Part shown: piece after piece, positions 17,598 to 25,720 of the stretch
Layout of the letters: each line of letters begins with the position of its first letter
Numbering within the stretch: the stretch's first letter is position 1
From: Nocardioides sp. R-C-SC26
GTDB taxonomy: Bacteria; Actinomycetota; Actinomycetes; Propionibacteriales; Nocardioidaceae
Direction: 5' to 3'
DNA: 64,000 nucleotides
Assembly (NCBI RefSeq): GCF_021246465.1
Contig: NZ_JAHRHK010000002.1
Coordinates: 282,399-346,398, forward strand
Program-made: the position numbers and the translations under genes
Notes under the pieces: generated by a model
The model's input: only the letters and a program-made list of their open reading frames with translations
Databases searched by the model: none
What the model was told of the DNA's origin: nothing

Positions 17598-18716
17598 TCA
17601 CCAGACGAGGACGGGCTTGACCACCTTGCCGCTGGCGACGTCGTCGATGGCCTGGTTGATCTGCGTGTAGGGATACGTCGTGACGAGCCCGTCGACGTCG
17701 AACCGGCCGTCGGCACGCATCTGCAGCAGTTCGGGGATGGTGATCTGAGGGTCGCTCTCGCCCTCGACCGAGGATCGGATGATCTTGCCGTTCTGCAGCA
17801 GGTCGATCGCGTCGATCGCGTACTCGGCGGGCCCCAGGCCCAGGGCCACGAGGGTGCCGCGCACCCGCAGCGCCTGCTGGGCCTGCTTGACGACGCTCGA
17901 CACCGCGGTCGTGTCGATGGCGAAGGAGGCACCTCCGCCGGTGAGCTCCTTGACCCGCTCGACGACCGGGTCGCCGAAGTCGGCGGGGCCGAGGGCGCTG
18001 GGGTTCACGGTCAGCGCGCCGTAGGACGCCGCGACCTCGAGCCGGGAGTCCATCAGGTCGACGGCGACGACGGTGCCGCAGCCGACAGCCTGCGCGGCGG
18101 CGATCGCGGCGATCCCGACGGCGCCGACGCCGAAGACGACGAGGCTGTCGTCCGCGCCCGGCTTGAGCAGGTTCAGGATCGTGCCGGCGCCGGTCTGGAA
18201 CCCGCAGCCGTACGGCGCGATCGTCGGCAGGTCCAGCGACTTGTCGACGACGACGCAGTTGTCGGCGTAGGCGATGGCGTGCATCGCCATGCTCGACTGA
18301 CCGAAGAACGAGCCGTACACCGGCTCGGCGTTGCCGTCGCCACGGTGATGTGTGGTCGAGCCGTCCATCCGGAAGCCCATGTAGTTGAGCACCAGGGTGT
18401 TCTCGCAGTAGCCGACGGCTCCCTCCTCGCACGTCGCGCAGGTCCGGCAGGAGCGGAAGCTCATCAGCACGTGGTCGCCGACCGCGACGCCCACGACGTC
18501 GGCCCCGACCTGTTCGACGACACCGGCGCCCTCGTGACCGAAGACCCGCGGGAACATCTCCGGCGGGAGCTGCTCCTTGACCGAGAGGTCGGTGTGGCAC
18601 AGGCCCGTGGCGACGACGCGCACCAGCACCTCGTCGGCGCGCGGCTCGTCGAGCTCGACCTCCTCGAAGGTGAAACCGCCGTGGGGCTCATTGACGATCG
18701 CAGCCGTGGTGCGCAT
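17598..18716 (-). CDS. Zinc-dependent NAD(P)+ alcohol dehydrogenase (MDR family)
   Basis: A 372-residue medium-chain dehydrogenase. Catalytic zinc ligands are in TGLCHTDLSV and GHEGAGVVEQVG, the structural zinc motif is C-x2-C-x2-C-x7-C (CRTCATCEEGAVGYC, about residues 89–103), and the Rossmann loop is VVFGVGAVGIAAI. It resembles aryl-alcohol/class III-like dehydrogenases of actinobacteria. The exact substrate is not evident. The ATG at 18716 shares a base with the stop of the DUF4334 gene (TGATG), so the two are coupled and expressed from the same promoter with the inverted-repeat operator at 19.2 kb. Alternative longer starts would run through the neighbour. Confidence 0.9.
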   Translation of the reverse strand: MRTTAAIVNEPHGGFTFEEVELDEPRADEVLVRVVATGLCHTDLSVKEQLPPEMFPRVFGHEGAGVVEQVGADVVGVAVGDHVLMSFRSCRTCATCEEGAVGYCENTLVLNYMGFRMDGSTTHHRGDGNAEPVYGSFFGQSSMAMHAIAYADNCVVVDKSLDLPTIAPYGCGFQTGAGTILNLLKPGADDSLVVFGVGAVGIAAIAAAQAVGCGTVVAVDLMDSRLEVAASYGALTVNPSALGPADFGDPVVERVKELTGGGASFAIDTTAVSSVVKQAQQALRVRGTLVALGLGPAEYAIDAIDLLQNGKIIRSSVEGESDPQITIPELLQMRADGRFDVDGLVTTYPYTQINQAIDDVASGKVVKPVLVW

Positions 18717-19192
18717 CAGGATCGGTCCTCTCGTTCCAGCCAGAAGTAGTAGAGATCGGAGACGCCGAACGCCGCGTCGAGCTTGCCGTTCATGATCCCC
18801 ATCACGGTGTCGTCGTCGACCTTCTTGAAGTGGTCGAACACGGGCATCCGGTCGTAGACCATCGTCGCGGTGGTCTCGCCTCGGAAGCCGACCTCCCACA
18901 GCGACGCCTCGCCCCCTCCGCCGGCGGCGAGGTGGGAGAAGAGGGCGCCGTCGTCGTCGAGACACATCAACGGCTTGACGTCGAAGGGGCCGTCGAAGCG
19001 CTTGCCGTGCCAGCGCACCTGCTCCAGGACGGCGCTCGCCGGGTGACCCGTGGCGAAGTCGCCGCCACGCCAGCCTCCGAGCATCTCCTCGATGCTCGCG
19101 GGCGCGAGGTCGCGCCAGAGCGCGTCGAGGTCGGCGGGCTCGACGGCGTTCGCTCGGCGGAGTGCGTCGAACCGGTCGTGGAGATCGGTCAT
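18716..19192 (-). CDS. GXWXG/DUF4334 domain protein
   Basis: A 158-residue protein with an N-terminal GXWXG segment (EEMLGGWRGGDF, about residues 36–47) and a C-terminal DUF4334 segment (TTATMVYDRMPVFDHFKKVDDDTVMGIMNGK). The biochemical role of this family is unknown; in actinobacteria it is commonly beside dehydrogenases, as here. The final residues YYFWLERED match the family end, so the gene is complete. The ATG at 19192 lies 6 bases after a TAGGTT -10 box, so it is probably the first gene of a leaderless two-gene operon. Confidence 0.82.
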   Translation of the reverse strand: MTDLHDRFDALRRANAVEPADLDALWRDLAPASIEEMLGGWRGGDFATGHPASAVLEQVRWHGKRFDGPFDVKPLMCLDDDGALFSHLAAGGGGEASLWEVGFRGETTATMVYDRMPVFDHFKKVDDDTVMGIMNGKLDAAFGVSDLYYFWLEREDRS

Positions 19193-19198
19193 GGGTTC

Positions 19199-19215
19199 AA
19201 CCTAGAACCTGTTCT
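19199..19215 (-). promoter_or_regulatory. Promoter with overlapping KstR-like operator for the DUF4334–ADH operon
   Basis: The -10 box TAGGTT (minus strand, 19204–19199) ends 6 bases before the ATG. Overlapping it is the perfect inverted repeat AGAAC-CT-GTTCT (19204–19215); TAGAACCTGTTCTC matches 13 of 14 positions of TNNAACNNGTTNNA, the motif known for the TetR-family regulator KstR and relatives (from memory). Binding here would block RNA polymerase. Confidence 0.55.
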
Positions 19216-19273
19216 CGCATCTGGGGAGTGTCCGCACCGGAACCCGTCGCGTCGACGTCGAGGGCGCACGAAA

Positions 19274-19279
19274 TAGAGT
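19274..19279 (+). promoter_or_regulatory. -10 box of folC
   Basis: TAGAGT ends 6 bases before the GTG of folC, with no RBS, predicting a leaderless mRNA for the folC–ndk operon. Confidence 0.5.
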
Positions 19280-19285
19280 GTCGGG

Positions 19286-20653
19286 GTGAGTGAGCAGTCC
19301 GCGCCCCGGCTGGCGCAGTCGATCGAGGAGGTCACCGACGCCCTCCTGTCACGGTGGCCCGAGACCAGGCTCGAGCCCTCGCTCGACCGCATCGCCGCGT
19401 TCTGCGACCTCCTGGGCGACCCGCAGCGGTCCTACCGGTCCATCCACCTGACCGGCACCAACGGCAAGACCTCGACCTCACGGATGATCGACACGCTCGT
19501 GCGTGCGCTCGACCTGCGCACCGGGCGCTTCACCTCCCCCCACGTGGAGTCGATGAACGAGCGGATCAGCATCGACGGGGAGCCGCTCGACGACGAGGCG
19601 TTCGTGCGCGCGTTCAACGACGTCGCCCCGTACACGCACCTGGTCGACGCCGAGCAGGAGCACCCGCTCAGCTTCTTCGAGACCGTCGTCGGCATGGCCT
19701 ACGCCGCGTTCGCCGATGCGCCGGTCGACGTCGCGGTCGTCGAGGTCGGTATGGGCGGCTCCTGGGACGCCACCAACGTGATCGACGCCGACGTCGCCGT
19801 GGTGCTGCCGATCGCCGTCGACCATGCGCGGTACCTGGGGGACACGCCCGAGGAGATCGCCCGGGAGAAGGCCGGGATCATCAAGGCCGGATCGGTCGCG
19901 ATCCTGGCGCAGCAGAGCGTCGAGGCGGCTGCCGTGCTCGTCGCCCACGCCGCGGAGGTCGGCGCCACCGTCGCCCGCGAGGGCATGGAGTTCGGCGTGG
20001 TGCACCGGGTGCCCGCCGTCGGCGGCCAGGTGGTCTCGCTCCAGGGCCTCCGCGCTCGCTACGACGACGTGTTCCTGCCTCTCTTCGGCGCGCACCAGGC
20101 GCAGAACGCGGCGGTCGCCCTCGCTGCCGTCGAGGCCCTCCTGGGTGAAGGTGAGGCACTGTCCGACGACGTCGTGCGCGAGGCGTTCGCCGAGGTCACC
20201 TCTCCGGGCCGGCTCGAGGTCGTGCGGCGCAGTCCCACGATCGTGCTCGACGCCGCCCACAACCCGCACGGGGCCGAGGCGACGGGTGCCGCGCTGGAGG
20301 ACTCCTTCAGCTTCTCGCCCCTGATCGGGGTCATCGGCGTGATGGGCGACAAGGACGCCGAGGGTCTGCTCGCCGCGTTCGAGCCGCACCTGGAGCACGT
20401 GGTGATCACCCAGAACAGCACCGAGCGCGCGATGCCGGCCGAGCAGCTGGCCGGGCGGGCGCGCGAGATCTTCGGCGAGCACCGCGTCAGTGTGGAGCCG
20501 CGCCTGGTCGACGCCATCGACGTCGCTGCCGCGCTCGCCGAGGCCGGTCAGGCCGAGGGCGGCCCGCTCGGTTCCGGCGCCGTGGTGGTGACCGGCTCGG
20601 TGATCACGGTCGGGGAGGCCCGCACGTTGCTGCTGCGGGGGGAGCGTCGATGA
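19286..20653 (+). CDS. folC: Bifunctional folylpolyglutamate/dihydrofolate synthase
   Basis: A 455-residue Mur-ligase-type enzyme that joins glutamate to dihydropteroate and tetrahydrofolate. The P-loop is LTGTNGKTSTS (about residues 52–62), followed by SPHVESMNERISIDG, VVEVGMGGSWDATN and the substrate lysine region AREKAGIIKAGS; the C-terminal domain has LDAAHNPHGAEATG. Length and motifs are normal. The GTG start is supported by the -10 box 6 bases upstream. The gene is the first of four that overlap by ATGA (folC, DUF4233, PPOX, ndk), an order shared with mycobacteria apart from the PPOX gene. Confidence 0.95.
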   Translation: MSEQSAPRLAQSIEEVTDALLSRWPETRLEPSLDRIAAFCDLLGDPQRSYRSIHLTGTNGKTSTSRMIDTLVRALDLRTGRFTSPHVESMNERISIDGEPLDDEAFVRAFNDVAPYTHLVDAEQEHPLSFFETVVGMAYAAFADAPVDVAVVEVGMGGSWDATNVIDADVAVVLPIAVDHARYLGDTPEEIAREKAGIIKAGSVAILAQQSVEAAAVLVAHAAEVGATVAREGMEFGVVHRVPAVGGQVVSLQGLRARYDDVFLPLFGAHQAQNAAVALAAVEALLGEGEALSDDVVREAFAEVTSPGRLEVVRRSPTIVLDAAHNPHGAEATGAALEDSFSFSPLIGVIGVMGDKDAEGLLAAFEPHLEHVVITQNSTERAMPAEQLAGRAREIFGEHRVSVEPRLVDAIDVAAALAEAGQAEGGPLGSGAVVVTGSVITVGEARTLLLRGERR

Positions 20654-21060
20654 CCGGCGAACGCGAGAAGTCGCCGCGCCGCGGGATGTGCGCCGCCGTC
20701 CTGACCCTGGAGGCGATCACCCTCGGTCTCAGCACGCCGGTGATGGTCGCGGTCGCCGACGTCGAGCCGGCGACCGCGCTGCCGATCGGACTCGGTCTCG
20801 CCGTGGCGTGCACCCTGACGGCAGGGATGCTGCGGGCGTCGTGGGGTTACACGCTCGGGTGGGTGCTGCAGGTTGCGGCGGTCGCACTCGGTGTCTTCGT
20901 CCCCACGATGTTCGCGCTCGGCGGGATCTTCGCCTTCCTCTGGGCGGCCGCCGACGTGCTCGGTCGTCGGATCGAGGCCGAGCGGGCCGCGGCTTTCGCC
21001 GCCTACGACGCGGAAATGGGGAGCGAGGACTCCGTCGGTCCTGCCAGCCTGGAGCCATGA
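20650..21060 (+). CDS. DUF4233 family membrane protein
   Basis: A 136-residue protein with four predicted membrane helices (LTLEAITLGLSTPVMVAV; ALPIGLGLAVACTLTAGML; YTLGWVLQVAAVALGVFV; MFALGGIFAFLWAAADVLG). DUF4233 proteins almost always sit between folC and ndk in actinobacteria; their function is unknown. It overlaps folC by ATGA and its own stop overlaps the next start in the same way. Confidence 0.88.
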   Translation: MTGEREKSPRRGMCAAVLTLEAITLGLSTPVMVAVADVEPATALPIGLGLAVACTLTAGMLRASWGYTLGWVLQVAAVALGVFVPTMFALGGIFAFLWAAADVLGRRIEAERAAAFAAYDAEMGSEDSVGPASLEP

Positions 21061-21749
21061 CGACCTCTGCGTCCGAGCCGCTCTCCCCGACCCCCCGGAC
21101 CACCGTCAAGCGCGGGAGCAACCGCTCGGTCGCCGAGCGCGAGGACCTCTTCGCCCTGCTCGACGACGCTCTCATCGCCCACGTCGGCGTGGACGTCGGC
21201 GATCATCCGGTCGTGCTCCCGGTGGCCATCGCCGTCGACCGCGACGGCCCGGACGACGGCGGCACGCTCTACATCCATGGCTCGGTCGCGGCGCGCTGGC
21301 TGACTCGCGCCGACTCCACGACCGTGTGCGTCACCGTCACCGAGCTCGACGGGCTGGTGACCGCCCGGTCGGCGTTCCACCACTCCATGAACTACCGCTC
21401 CGCGGTGATCGTCGGCGACGCCCGAGTGGTGGGCGAGGCCGAGGAGAAGCAGCGGGCGCTCGACCTGACCGTCGACCACATGGTTCCCGGGCGTGCGGCG
21501 ACCTTGCGGCCCAGCACGCGCAAGGAGCTCGCGGCGACGTCGGTGCTCGCCGTCCCGCTGCGGGAGGCGTCGATGAAGCGCCGCGCCGAGGGGCCCGTCG
21601 ACGAGGAGAGCGATGTCGCGGCCGGCGTCTGGGGTGGGGTGATCCCGATCCGTCGGGTCGCCGGAGAGCCCGTCTCCGGGGCGGACTCCCACGACCGGGT
21701 GCCCGACGACGTGCTGGCGCGGGCGGCCGCACTAGGGTCACAGGCATGA
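21057..21749 (+). CDS. Pyridoxamine 5'-phosphate oxidase-like FMN-binding protein
   Basis: A 230-residue split-barrel flavoprotein of the PPOX superfamily. Visible features are the first strands ALIAHVGVDVGDHPVVLPVAIAVD, the loop IHGSVAARWL, TVCVTVTELDGLVTARSAFHHSMNYRSAVIVGDA with its conserved His-His-Ser-Met-Asn-Tyr-Arg motif, and a C-terminal GVWGGVIPI. Members may bind FMN, F420 or haem; the FHHSMNYRS motif is typical of the FMN-binding group once called negative regulators or nitroimidazole-type reductases. The cofactor is not certain. Not a usual member of the folC–ndk operon, so likely a lineage-specific addition. Confidence 0.82.
   Translation: MTTSASEPLSPTPRTTVKRGSNRSVAEREDLFALLDDALIAHVGVDVGDHPVVLPVAIAVDRDGPDDGGTLYIHGSVAARWLTRADSTTVCVTVTELDGLVTARSAFHHSMNYRSAVIVGDARVVGEAEEKQRALDLTVDHMVPGRAATLRPSTRKELAATSVLAVPLREASMKRRAEGPVDEESDVAAGVWGGVIPIRRVAGEPVSGADSHDRVPDDVLARAAALGSQA
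21733..21738 (+). promoter_or_regulatory. Possible internal -10 box for ndk
   Basis: TAGGGT ends 7 bases before the ndk ATG, inside the end of the preceding gene. It would allow separate leaderless expression of ndk in addition to read-through. Confidence 0.4.
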
Positions 21750-22156
21750 CGCAGCGCACTCTGGTGCTTCTCAAGCCCGACACCGTCCGACGCGGCCTCG
21801 TGGGCGAGGTGCTCGCCCGCTTCGAGGCCAAGGGCCTGCAGATCGTGGCGATGGAGCACCGCCAGATCGACGCGAGTCAGGCCGACGCGCACTACGCCGA
21901 GCACGTCGAGCGCGACTTCTACCCGCCGTTGCGGACGTTCGTGACCAGCGGCCCGCTCGTCGCACTCGTGCTCGAGGGCGACGAGGCGATCGAGGTGGTG
22001 CGCGCGCTCAACGGCGCGACCGACGGCCGCGCGGCAGCACCGGGCACGATCCGTGGCGATCTCTCCCTGTCCAACCGGGAGAACCTGGTGCACGGCTCGG
22101 ACTCGCCGGACTCCGCGGCGCGTGAGATCGCGCTGTGGTTCCCCGGTCTGGACTGA
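21746..22156 (+). CDS. ndk: Nucleoside-diphosphate kinase
   Basis: A 136-residue kinase that equilibrates NTP pools through a phosphohistidine. The phosphorylated histidine is in RENLVHGSDS (about residue 117), with TLVLLKPDTVRRGLVGEVLARFE at the start and GATDGRAAAPGTIRGD before the active site. Length is the family norm. It overlaps the PPOX gene by ATGA and has a possible own -10 box. In many actinobacteria ndk is followed by mreB or rne; here a four-gene cassette intervenes. Confidence 0.96.
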   Translation: MTQRTLVLLKPDTVRRGLVGEVLARFEAKGLQIVAMEHRQIDASQADAHYAEHVERDFYPPLRTFVTSGPLVALVLEGDEAIEVVRALNGATDGRAAAPGTIRGDLSLSNRENLVHGSDSPDSAAREIALWFPGLD

Positions 22157-22263
22157 CCCACCAGGACGGCCCTCGTGCGCGCACAACCGTGTCGGGCCCG
22201 TCTCGTCCACAGGCACGTCGACGGGAGCGTTTCTGGGTCGGAGCGCCCGGGCAGCCTCGTCCC

Positions 22264-22830
22264 ATGACGTTCTCGGGCCCATTCCACGACCTGTTCCTCG
22301 GTGAGGTGCATCGACGTCACCCCGACGTCGATCTCGTCTCCCTTCCCGACGAGGATCCACCGCTCCCGGGGGGAGCGGTGGATCCTGAGCTCCTCGAGAG
22401 CCGGATGACGGCCGTCACGGGGGCGGCGGCAGCGGTGGCGGCGTCGATCGAGGAGGCCCTAGGCATCCGGCGTCCCGTCACCTCCGGCACGCCCGCCGAC
22501 GGCGGGAGCCCGTCGCTGCAGGGCTCGTGGCGGTCCGCGGGGCGTCCCGGCGAGGTCTGCGCGACGGATCGACGGTCATGGCATCAGGTCGACGGCGAGC
22601 GTGTGCTGGAGGCTGCGGCGCTTCATCTCGACAGGGCGGACTGGCGCCTCGACGTTCCGGTCGGCGGGTTGAAACGTCTGGCTGCGGCGCGAGGGGGGAT
22701 CCGGGTCCAGTGCGTGGTCGCGGAGCGGACCGGCCTGGTGACCCTGGTGGTGACCTCCGAGCCGCTCGTCGTGGGTGTCGAGACGGCACGCGAGCTGGTC
22801 CGCGGCCATCTGCGCGTCGTCGAGGAGTGA
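22264..22830 (+). CDS. Protein of unknown function, first gene of a WXG100-like cassette
   Basis: A 188-residue protein that I do not recognise. It is soluble, with no signal peptide or membrane helix. Residues about 48–66 are an Ala-rich helix (AVTGAAAAVAASIEEALG), a Gly/Ser/Pro-rich linker follows, and the last 90 residues look like an alpha/beta fold (VDGERVLEAAALHLDRADW, then IRVQCVVAERTGLVTLVV). Only 6 bases separate it from the next gene, so it belongs to the same operon as the WXG100-like protein and DUF1023 hydrolase; a chaperone or secretion-adaptor role would be pure inference from that. Confidence 0.6.
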   Translation: MTFSGPFHDLFLGEVHRRHPDVDLVSLPDEDPPLPGGAVDPELLESRMTAVTGAAAAVAASIEEALGIRRPVTSGTPADGGSPSLQGSWRSAGRPGEVCATDRRSWHQVDGERVLEAAALHLDRADWRLDVPVGGLKRLAAARGGIRVQCVVAERTGLVTLVVTSEPLVVGVETARELVRGHLRVVEE

Positions 22831-22836
22831 GGGGCG

Positions 22837-23163
22837 ATGGAGGTCGTCCCCACGTCGGTCGGCTTCGCCGCCCGTCACTGGGATGAGCAGAATCTCGACG
22901 TCGCCGCTGCCGCGAGACAGATCGGCGAGTCCACCTCTCACGGGTTCACCGATGCCGTCGCACCGGTCGTCGACCGCTTCGCGCGGCTGTGGCGCGAACA
23001 CGGCGACCGCCTGGCGCGCCGTTGTGAGGAGCAGGCGGACGGGCTACGCGCCGCTCTCGCGGACTACGTCGCGACCGATGCTGCGTCGGCGCTGGGCTTC
23101 CAGCGCCTCATCAGTGATCCCGGCCTGCTCCTGAGCCGCGGTCTCGTCGAAGAGGTCCGGTGA
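22837..23163 (+). CDS. Small helical WXG100-like protein
   Basis: A 108-residue, mostly helical, soluble protein of the size of ESAT-6/WXG100 secretion substrates. A tryptophan in ARHWDEQNLDVAAAARQIG sits in the first helix and a second long helix is VVDRFARLWREHGDRLARRCEEQADGLRAAL; a strict W-x-G turn is missing. It lacks a signal peptide. GTGA overlap with the hydrolase gene shows tight coupling, as is seen for WXG100 partners of larger effectors. Family membership is a judgement from size, helicity and context. Confidence 0.55.
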   Translation: MEVVPTSVGFAARHWDEQNLDVAAAARQIGESTSHGFTDAVAPVVDRFARLWREHGDRLARRCEEQADGLRAALADYVATDAASALGFQRLISDPGLLLSRGLVEEVR

Positions 23164-24893
23164 GCGCCGTGGCCCCACCGACGGAGGTGCCATCGTTCGA
23201 CGTCGCGCCCGAACTGGTGCGCGATACCTCGACGGCCTGGCTCGCCGCGTCCGCCCAGATCGACGACCTCGGCACCTTCGCCTCCGGTGCCGCACGTGTC
23301 GGCGACTGGACCGACAGTGTCGCCTCACGTGCCTACCACCGCCGGGTGGGTGCCATCGGCGATCGTTCCGAGGCGATGTCGTTGGCGTTGCGTCGCGTCG
23401 CCCAGCGCACGGGAACGCACGCGGACGAGCTCATCGCACTGGGGTGTCGGCGAGACGACCTTCTCGCTCGCCGTCGGCGTCTCGTCGTCGACCTGGCCGC
23501 CTGGCAGATCGCGAGCGCGGAGGCGGCGACTCCCCAGCAGCGGACCGACGCCGATGCCACGGCGAACTCGCTGAGTGCAGCGATCGCCGACTTCGACTCG
23601 GAGGTCGTGCGCTGGACGCACGATCTCCGGGTCGAGGAGCAGGCGATGGTCCGGGAGCTGGAGCGGGTACTGGAGTTGGCGGCCGTCGAGCGCTTGTACG
23701 GGGGAGTGCCAGATCCGGCGGATCCGGCGCTGCACACCTTCCCGGGCGCGGGCGCGACCCCGTCGGAGATCCGCAGCTGGTGGGACGCGCTGGGCGAGGC
23801 GGAGCAGGGTGCGCTGATCGCGGCGTCGCCGGGCTCGATCGGCAACCTCGACGGGATCCCGGCGGCCGTGCGAGACGAGGCGAACCACGTCCGCCTCGTG
23901 CGGGACCTCGCCGATCTGAGGCACACGGTGGAGGCGGGTGTCGCGAGCGACGGCGAACGTCGTCGGCTGGAGAACGCCGAGGCGGCCCACGACGCCCTGA
24001 TGGAGATCGAGGGTCGCGACGACCTCGTCACGGCCGAGCCGGTGCGGTCGTCGCTCTACCTCTACGACCCCGATGCCTTCGGGAGCGACGGTCGCATCGC
24101 CATCGCGGCGGGGGACCCCGACGCGGCCGACAATCTCGCCGTGCTCGTCCCCGGTCTCGGTACGGACGCGACGTCGGCGCCCGAGCAGGCAGCGCGGGCT
24201 CTCGACCTCTACGAGGCCGCCCGGATGGTCGCGCCGGACGAGTCGTCCGCGGCGATGGCCTGGATCGGTTACGACGCGCCGAGCGGCGCGGACAGCGCGG
24301 CGGTCGTCCGTGAGGACATGGCTGCCGACGGCGGACGCAGGCTCGCCGACGCCATCGATGGCCTGCGCGCCAGCCGTTCCGGCGATCCGGCTCACCTCAC
24401 GGTGATCGCGCACAGCTACGGCTCGACGACGGCCGGGCACGCAGCACACGACGGCGGCCTGGCGGTCGACGATCTGGCCTTCGTCGGCAGTCCGGGTGTC
24501 GGTGGGCACAACGACGACGTCGGTGACCTGGGCCTGGAGCGCGGCCAGGTGTGGGCCGCGGCCAACAGTCGCGACCCCGTCGCCCTTCTCGGTGATCACG
24601 GCTGGATCAACCTCTCCACGCTGAACGGCGCCGGTATGGGCGACGATCCGACGGAGGACTCATTCGGTGCCCAACGCTTCCGCGCAGAGGACGCAGGGCG
24701 TGGCGATCGGCCCTCCCTGGAGCAGCACTCGCGCTACTTCGACCCCGGTTCGGAGTCGCTGCACAACCTCGCGCGCATCGTCGTCGGTGACGACGGGGAC
24801 GTCCTGCGGGCGGAGCCGAAGCACGATCCGTTGTTCGGCGGGCCCCACGACCCGGAGTGGGATCGTCGGCCGACACCGGTGCCGACGCGGTGA
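23160..24893 (+). CDS. DUF1023 (Abhydrolase_8) protein with WXG100-like N-terminus
   Basis: A 577-residue protein in two parts. Residues 1–170 are helical and resemble the WXG100/LXG-like bundle of secreted actinobacterial effectors (WLAASAQIDDLGTFASGAARVGDW). Then comes the linking motif SWWDALGEAEQGALIAASP-IGNLDGIPA, typical of DUF1023 proteins, and an alpha/beta hydrolase domain (about 290–500) with LAVLVPGLGTD, the nucleophile Ser419 in IAHSYGSTTAGHAA, FVGSPGVGG and a late VWAAANSRDPVALLGDH. The substrate is unknown. The GTG start overlaps the upstream stop; the downstream lipoprotein gene overlaps in the same way, so all four genes form one unit. Confidence 0.8.
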   Translation: MSAVAPPTEVPSFDVAPELVRDTSTAWLAASAQIDDLGTFASGAARVGDWTDSVASRAYHRRVGAIGDRSEAMSLALRRVAQRTGTHADELIALGCRRDDLLARRRRLVVDLAAWQIASAEAATPQQRTDADATANSLSAAIADFDSEVVRWTHDLRVEEQAMVRELERVLELAAVERLYGGVPDPADPALHTFPGAGATPSEIRSWWDALGEAEQGALIAASPGSIGNLDGIPAAVRDEANHVRLVRDLADLRHTVEAGVASDGERRRLENAEAAHDALMEIEGRDDLVTAEPVRSSLYLYDPDAFGSDGRIAIAAGDPDAADNLAVLVPGLGTDATSAPEQAARALDLYEAARMVAPDESSAAMAWIGYDAPSGADSAAVVREDMAADGGRRLADAIDGLRASRSGDPAHLTVIAHSYGSTTAGHAAHDGGLAVDDLAFVGSPGVGGHNDDVGDLGLERGQVWAAANSRDPVALLGDHGWINLSTLNGAGMGDDPTEDSFGAQRFRAEDAGRGDRPSLEQHSRYFDPGSESLHNLARIVVGDDGDVLRAEPKHDPLFGGPHDPEWDRRPTPVPTR

Positions 24894-25498
24894 CAGGCAG
24901 AGGGAAGCCGAGTGGCCATCCGCCTGCTTCCTGGGTCTGGTCGCCCCGTGTCCTCCGCGTCCTGGTGCTGGGTGCACTGGTGGGCGTGGCAGCCTGCACG
25001 GGCGGAACCACTGGAGACCACGACGCGAGGGGAGGACCCGTGGACGACGCGACGTCGACGGCGAAGCTCGTACGGCAGCGCCACCAGGTGCAGGACGTAG
25101 CGGCCACCCTGGAGGCTGCCGTGCAACGCCGCTGGCCGGGTGAGGTGATGGCTGGAGCCGGTCGCTACCGGCCGTGCCGCTCAAGCGGGCCGAACACCTT
25201 CGAGAGCTTCCAGTTCGAGTACACCGGTCGCTTCGAGCCTGCTCCGGGCACGACGGTCTCGCTCACCGCACTCACCGGCGATGACGTTCCGGTCTTCGGT
25301 GAGGTCGTGGCGATCCCCGGAGCGCAGAGAGTGACGGGGGTGGCGCCGCCGGTCGAGGGCGGCGACGAGCAGATCGACGTCACGGTCGACCACCGCATCG
25401 ACGGCCCGACGCAGTGGCTGGTGCTCGCTGTCCGGGGCGCCTGCGTCGAGGTCCCGCCCGAGCGCAGCGACTATTGGCTCACCGAGGCCGACGGCTGA
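24890..25498 (+). CDS. Putative lipoprotein, last gene of the WXG100-like cassette
   Basis: A 202-residue protein with a lipoprotein leader: basic start, hydrophobic VLRVLVLGALVGVAAC with lipobox VAAC (Cys at about residue 37), then an acidic, Gly-rich linker. The mature part (about 150 residues) has a few cysteines and no family I recognise. The GTG at 24890 overlaps the stop of the hydrolase gene (GTGA), which decides the start over a GTG 33 bases upstream. As a cell-surface protein following an exported hydrolase it could be an immunity or docking partner, but nothing in the sequence proves it. Confidence 0.65.
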   Translation: MTGRGKPSGHPPASWVWSPRVLRVLVLGALVGVAACTGGTTGDHDARGGPVDDATSTAKLVRQRHQVQDVAATLEAAVQRRWPGEVMAGAGRYRPCRSSGPNTFESFQFEYTGRFEPAPGTTVSLTALTGDDVPVFGEVVAIPGAQRVTGVAPPVEGGDEQIDVTVDHRIDGPTQWLVLAVRGACVEVPPERSDYWLTEADG

Positions 25499-25720
25499 GC
25501 CTGACGCCACGGACCCTCGCGCAGCAGGCGTCACCGGTGGATCCAGGCGGCTGAGCGGTGCACGGTCCTCGTCGGACGGGCGCACGACCCGGACGCGACA
25601 CGCGCGGCGCGCCTCCTGCGTCACACCAGTCCCACTACTTACGCTCGCTACCGGGTGCGACGCCTCGTGCGCACGTTGTGCCTCCTTCCCCGGTTTGCGC
25701 ACGAGCAGTGAGGCGCGCTC

